A stretch of DNA of 64,000 bases from positions 65,704 through 129,703 of the forward strand of contig PDUO01000075.1 in assembly GCA_003008705.1 (NCBI GenBank), read 5' to 3'. Shown piece by piece: positions 59,650-64,000 of the stretch. The DNA comes from Pezicula radicicola. Its lineage: Eukaryota > Ascomycota > Leotiomycetes > Helotiales > Dermateaceae. The notes under the pieces are model-generated. The model saw nothing but the letters and a program-made list of their open reading frames with translations. It was not told the origin of the DNA and did no database searches. The position numbers were made by a program, and so were the translations under genes. Position 1 is the first letter of the stretch; each line of letters opens with the position of its first letter.

Positions 59650-61085
59650 ATGAGTGCACAACAACCCCCAGCGCCGGTTCCTACGGCTGGGAATTTTACC
59701 ATCGTGGATGAGAGCATATTGCCGCAGACTGAACGACATGGACGACCTTCATTTTCATCAGCACGATCGTTGAAGAGTGCGGCCGGCTTCAGAGCGGATG
59801 TTGGCCTTGCGCACATAGCTCGGAGAACATTAGGAATTGCGCTTTTACTTGCTACGGTTATATTATGGACAAGCTCGAACTTTCTAGCAAGCGTAAGTAT
59901 AAAGAATCTAGGATCATGCAAGCGGCGGCTGAATTTCAATAGTATATATTTGCAGATAACACCTACTCGAAGCCATACTTTGTTACCTACCTTAACACGT
60001 CCTTGTTCGCCATCTCCCTGGCCCCGATCTTCTACAGAATTGCAAAGGTTCACGGGTTTTCGAATATCAGAACTTCAGGGTTGGAATACTGGCGTGGGAG
60101 GGTCGATGTGTACCGTAGATTGTCTAAAGATGGAAGTGGAGAGGACTTATCTGCATCAGCAGCTCGATTGTTGGGCGATGATGAGACAACCGAAGGCGCC
60201 GATATCTCCAACGATCCATCAGCTCAGGAAGGGATTCTAAATGTGCGAGAGACAGCATGGCTTAGTCTGGAGTTTTGTCTGCTCTGGTTTGTTGCGAATT
60301 ATTTAGTGGCCTCATGCTTGGAGTATACCAGCGTTGCAAGTTCCACAATCCTGACGTCGACAAGCAGCATATGGACCTTGGTTTTTGGAGCCATGGTTCA
60401 TGTAGAGTCTTTCAGCGTCCGAAAGCTGATTGGTGTTCTTGCTTCGTTGATTGGCATCATTTTAATATCCTCGGTGGATCTCTCAGGAAAGGACAATGAC
60501 TCCAACCGTGGCAACTTTCCTCATAAATCCCAGGCCGAGATCGCCATCGGAGATGCTATGGCATTTGGCAGTGCTGTCATGTATGGCATTTACGCCGTGG
60601 TCATGAAGAAACGAATCGGTAACGAGGACCGTGTCAATATGCCACTGTTCTTTGGCCTCGTTGGTCTCTTCAACGTCGTGTTCCTGTGGCCTGGATTTAT
60701 CATCCTGCATTACATAGGAATTGAGACTTTCCAGCTTCCGCCATCTGGCAAGATATGGACGATCGTATTAGTATGCAGTTATTCCACCAGATTCTCTTTC
60801 TTAGATGTGACTAACATCTTACAGGTGAACGCCTTAATGTCTTTTATAAGCGACTATTGCTGGGCATATGCAATGCTTCTGACGACCCCACTGGTGGTCA
60901 CCGTTGGACTGTCCTTGACCATACCACTGTCATTAATTGGCCAGGTGATCCTAAGTCGGCAGTATTCCAGCGCCCTCTATTGGGTGGGAGCCTTTGTTGT
61001 GGTTCTCTCTTTCATATTTATCAATCACGAAGAAAAAGAGAAAGAGCCGACACGCGCCCCAGAGCAAGTGGCCCTCGACGCTTAA
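59650..61085 (+). CDS. SLC35F-type drug/metabolite-transporter family protein
   Basis: Three exons: 59650-59892, 59943-60770 and 60825-61085, giving 443 aa. Splicing gives NFLASYIFADNTYSKPY and then IVLVNALMSFISDYCWAYA. The protein has a hydrophilic N-terminus and about ten predicted helices (for example GIALLLATVILWTSSN, SSTILTSTSSIWTLVFGA, LIGVLASLIGIILISSV, YWVGAFVVVLSFIFI). The pattern is that of the DMT superfamily, close to SLC35F5 and yeast YML018C, thought to lie on vacuolar or Golgi-type membranes. The cargo is not known. A loop with the acidic Asp/Glu-rich stretch LLGDDETTEGADIS sits between helices 2 and 3. The C-terminal tail is KEKEPTRAPEQ. Confidence 0.88.
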
Positions 61086-62220
61086 TGAGGCGGAATAGGT
61101 CAGAAACGATACTCTGGTCGCAAGCACGGAATGCCCTTGGCTTGCCAGCTCTCCTTCGGGGCCTTGGGTACTACAATTAGCCTTTGCAACAACAATAATA
61201 GCCTCCCCACATAGCGCTCTTAGATACATGGCGTTCAAGCCACAGACTATAGCATTGAATTGCCAGAACTCTGAAGTATTGCAACTTCTAATACTTTGGA
61301 GGTTTAGCTCTTCGAGCTGGCAAACTTCATATTTAGCTATTCCAGCATTTGATAGAAAGATTTGAAAGAAGGAAGATCGAGACGCATTAATGCAATACTA
61401 TAGATCAAGATGTTTTTAGCTCAAGGAAGCCTAGTTGACTTGCGATTTTGTCCAACCTTATGCTCGCTTAGATTTAAAAATCAACTCTTGTGTTAGCAAT
61501 GTTCTATTAGCGTTATTCTTCTTTACCCCATTAGTAGGAGTGCCAATTCCCATGTAAACACCATGTTAGAAAGCTTTGCTCTTACCATTAGTACATACAA
61601 GCTTGGCATGCAGGCAAGGCATACTTTTCTTGAAGTTCAGTTTACTCCACTCCCCTGTATCAAAACAAGGTCTCCTCAACATACCTACTTTTAACGGTCG
61701 TTTGTTTTTCTTTAAGTAAAATCTGATGTTCTTTTTACCTTCTAGATGTCTTTATGCAAGTTTCAATATCTTCTCCGTCCTATAGACTCCGTCCTCGCTT
61801 CGCTCGTAGGGATAGAGATAGGTAGTTGTATGTTCCTGACTGTTTTGCTGCATTTTGAGTCGGGTGCCTTGCGATGAGCTTAGAGTAGCACTATATGGAG
61901 GTTCTTGCGGAAAACTCACCCTCGTTGACAATCTCGGCGCTATTCAAAACCACTTCTCTGCTACGGTTCTTCCTTTCTCTCTCTGTCCTCAACACCGACA
62001 GATCCAACGCCACTAGATTGGAACCGACAACTCCTGATAGCCTCACTGCAGGTTCTCTCTTTCTACCATACTCTTTCTCCTTTCGTTGCGTCGTTGTCGT
62101 CCTCCGCATCCACTTCGACGCAGTTTTCGAAGTCGTATATTTACCTCTGCGCAACAGCAGCGAATCACTCGACGAACCGCAAATACCTAGACAGCGTTTC
62201 CAGATCTGTTCCCTACCATC
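61086..62220. promoter_or_regulatory. Spacer and promoter of the rhodopsin-domain gene
   Basis: The 1.1-kb interval holds the transporter 3' flank and the upstream region of the next gene. Around 61770-61830 there is a CTCCGTCC...CGTCCTCGC duplication. ORFs at 61890-62240 are short and look like leader. Confidence 0.45.
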
Positions 62221-63525
62221 ATGGACAACACCACAATGATAATACCCATGAATGGATCGTACCTTGGAGTGGTTGCAGCTTCTGGCCAGGACGTTAGCGA
62301 AAGTGCTTCAGCGACATTCAGCATCGTTGCGCTCAACATATCATTCGGTGTGTTGATCACCATCTGTACTAGCCTTCGGATGTATGTTCGGCAGTACATT
62401 GTTAAGGCTACAGGACTAGATGACTGTAAGAACCCTTCTGCCCCTGTACCACTGAGTCTCTTCTGGGACATTCTACTAACCCACTTACTCACAGATCTGA
62501 TGGTCGCAGCGTCAATATTCTCAATCGGAGAGGCTATCTGCTTTCTCATTGGTGCTCGTGCGGGCTTGGGAAAGCATATTTGGATTCTGGAAGAGGGCCT
62601 GGATGCCGAGAGCCTCCTGAAAATGACCACCCGTCTGACAGTAGCTCTTTATGCCAGCTACATCACGTATGCAACCTCCTGTGCGCTGGTCAAACTCTCA
62701 ATCATCGCATCATACCTGCGGATATTCCCATCAGGGCACCTCGTCCAACGTATTGTTCGCCCTACAGGAGGCCTTGTAGTTGCAATGTGGATCTGTAGCA
62801 TCTTTGCCACCGTCTTCCAGTGCGTTCCTGTCTCGGAGGCTTTTGACTGGCAGAAGAGCCATAGACAATGCATCAACATCCAGACATTCTTCTACGTCTC
62901 CTGCTCCTTCAATATCGCTAGCGACTTTATCATATGGATCACGCCATTGCCATTCTTTTGGAAGATGAAGATGAACGCCAGAGGGCGAGTAGGTGTCATT
63001 GTACTCTTCAGCTGGGCCTCCTTCGCCATCATCGCCAGTATCTACCGCATTGCTACACTCGACGGCGCAGGTGGTAATGATGTCACATATACGATAGTAC
63101 AAAGTGCAAACTGGAGTACGATCGAAGTTGGGACTGCTATTGTTTGCGCTTGCATTCCATCTTTGATACCTCTCGTCCCTAAACTCTTACCGAGGAGATG
63201 GGTCAATGCATTGACTGGAGGTAGTGTTGGATCATCAAATGTTTATCGAATGGCTCCTACACTTACACCACGCTCTTCCAATGCTGCTTTCACTCCGCAC
63301 TCCATCAATACTGAGTTTACACCTCGTGGAGACACCTTCGAGTTCGAAGACCGAGGACCCGCTAAGCCTGTATACACACCACGCTCGGCTACCTACGATT
63401 TCGAAGACCGGAGGCGTGGTAGTGGCCGGACGGGTATGAATGCTTGGGACCGGGAGTGGGAAGAGTTGCGATCGGATAGCCACTTGGAGGTACGGGAGCC
63501 AGATTCAGTTTATTCGAGGTATTGA
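62221..63525 (+). CDS. Fungal rhodopsin-domain seven-helix integral membrane protein
   Basis: Two exons: 62221-62425 and 62495-63525, giving 411 aa. The 69-nt intron (GTAAGA, ACTAAC branch, CACAG) is a multiple of three and has no stop, so an unspliced read gives 434 aa; the spliced form restores GLDDYLMVAA, the family motif. The protein has about seven helices: FSIVALNISFGVLITICT, LMVAASIFSIGEAICF, YITYATSCALVKLSII, GLVVAMWICSIFATVF, FYVSCSFNIASDFIIW, GVIVLFSWASFAIIASIYR and VGTAIVCACIPSLIPLVP. A QCIN-type extracellular Cys loop and conserved INIQTFFY/DFIIWITPLPF are typical of this large family (Pth11-like receptors, function usually unknown). The C-terminal cytosolic tail carries repeated TPRS/FTPxS and FEDR units. 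Confidence 0.85.
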   Translation: MDNTTMIIPMNGSYLGVVAASGQDVSESASATFSIVALNISFGVLITICTSLRMYVRQYIVKATGLDDCKNPSAPVPLSLFWDILLTHLLTDLMVAASIFSIGEAICFLIGARAGLGKHIWILEEGLDAESLLKMTTRLTVALYASYITYATSCALVKLSIIASYLRIFPSGHLVQRIVRPTGGLVVAMWICSIFATVFQCVPVSEAFDWQKSHRQCINIQTFFYVSCSFNIASDFIIWITPLPFFWKMKMNARGRVGVIVLFSWASFAIIASIYRIATLDGAGGNDVTYTIVQSANWSTIEVGTAIVCACIPSLIPLVPKLLPRRWVNALTGGSVGSSNVYRMAPTLTPRSSNAAFTPHSINTEFTPRGDTFEFEDRGPAKPVYTPRSATYDFEDRRRGSGRTGMNAWDREWEELRSDSHLEVREPDSVYSRY

Positions 63526-64000
63526 GGGTTGCCATGGGCCTTTTTTCAATAGGTTTTCAGTTAGAGTAGGATACAAGCCCTAGCATTTTTGCGGGTTTTT
63601 CATAAGATGGGACAGCATCAAGGCTAGATATCAGTCGGTTCGATATACTAAATCGAATGGAAAGGCTCATTTGAGTCATTGAGATAATTTGAGTAACTGA
63701 CTTATTTTGGGTGACTGACTTGTTTGAACGACTAATGTATTTGAGTAATTGACTTGCTTTGAGTACCTCGCTTAATTTGAGTAACTCACTTCGTATAAGT
63801 AACTGTCTTAATTTAGGTAACTGGCTTGTTCTGACTAACTGACTTACACTGAGTGGCTAGCTCATTTTAAGTGACTAGGCTAGTCTGAATGGCTGAGTTA
63901 TTTGAGTAATTAACTTGTTCTAAGTAACTAAGTTACTTGAATAACCAATCCTCTCTAAGTAACCGACTTAGCTTAAAGGACTAACTTATCTAGAGTAACT
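63526..64000. repeat. Degenerate 18-bp minisatellite at the right edge
   Basis: From about 63668 to the window end the sequence is a chain of roughly 18 diverged units near the consensus TTTGAGTAACTGACTTGT. The period is 18 bp in most units, with one- or two-base slips. It continues beyond the window, so the full length is unknown. 63526-63667 before it is the 3' flank of the preceding gene. Confidence 0.8.

Overview
This window is nuclear DNA of a filamentous ascomycete (Pezizomycotina). The genes are split by short introns, mostly about 45-120 nt, with GTAAGT-like donors, (G/A)CTAAC branch sites and YAG acceptors. Protein similarity and the CTACC-rich leaders suggest Leotiomycetes/Helotiales, but that placement is an inference. 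Exon structures were rebuilt by hand from splice signals, reading frame and family conservation. Most joined models close exactly in frame.

Left part (1-9.1 kb): an AT-rich gene-free end, a class-III PLP aminotransferase of the dialkylglycine-decarboxylase type, a TRK potassium transporter, an AT-rich 833-bp element bounded by 18-bp inverted repeats, and the mitochondrial outer-membrane biogenesis factor SAM37. All three genes are on the minus strand. From 9.1 to 18.7 kb there is an unusually long stretch of ordinary base composition with no convincing gene.

Middle (18.7-41 kb): a conserved two-exon fungal protein of unknown role; a fusion of a fatty-acid-hydroxylase-type di-iron domain to a short-chain-dehydrogenase domain; a 2.2-kb AT-rich spacer; a giant single-exon FMP27/BLTP2-type bridge-like lipid-transfer protein; a low-complexity acidic/Ser/Pro protein; a four-exon Tim17-family-like membrane protein; and, divergently, translation factor eIF4B, whose gene contains an apparent 3-nt microexon.

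Right part (41-64 kb): a decayed 6-phosphogluconate-dehydrogenase-like gene; the ribosome biogenesis factor RRP5, divergent from a YML020W-like serine-hydrolase protein; an eight-exon cytochrome P450 with one GC-AG intron; the histone H3K79 methyltransferase DOT1; ATG16 and the Rab7 GTPase YPT7, head to head; an SLC35F-type transporter; a fungal rhodopsin-domain seven-helix protein; and a degenerate 18-bp minisatellite running off the right edge.

The content is mostly conserved housekeeping: ribosome biogenesis and translation (RRP5, eIF4B), mitochondrial import (SAM37, the Tim17-like protein), lipid transfer (FMP27), and autophagy and vacuole fusion (ATG16, YPT7). I see no biosynthetic cluster, CRISPR array, rRNA or tRNA. 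The most unusual items are the hydroxylase-SDR fusion, the eIF4B microexon, the long gene desert and the inverted-repeat element.
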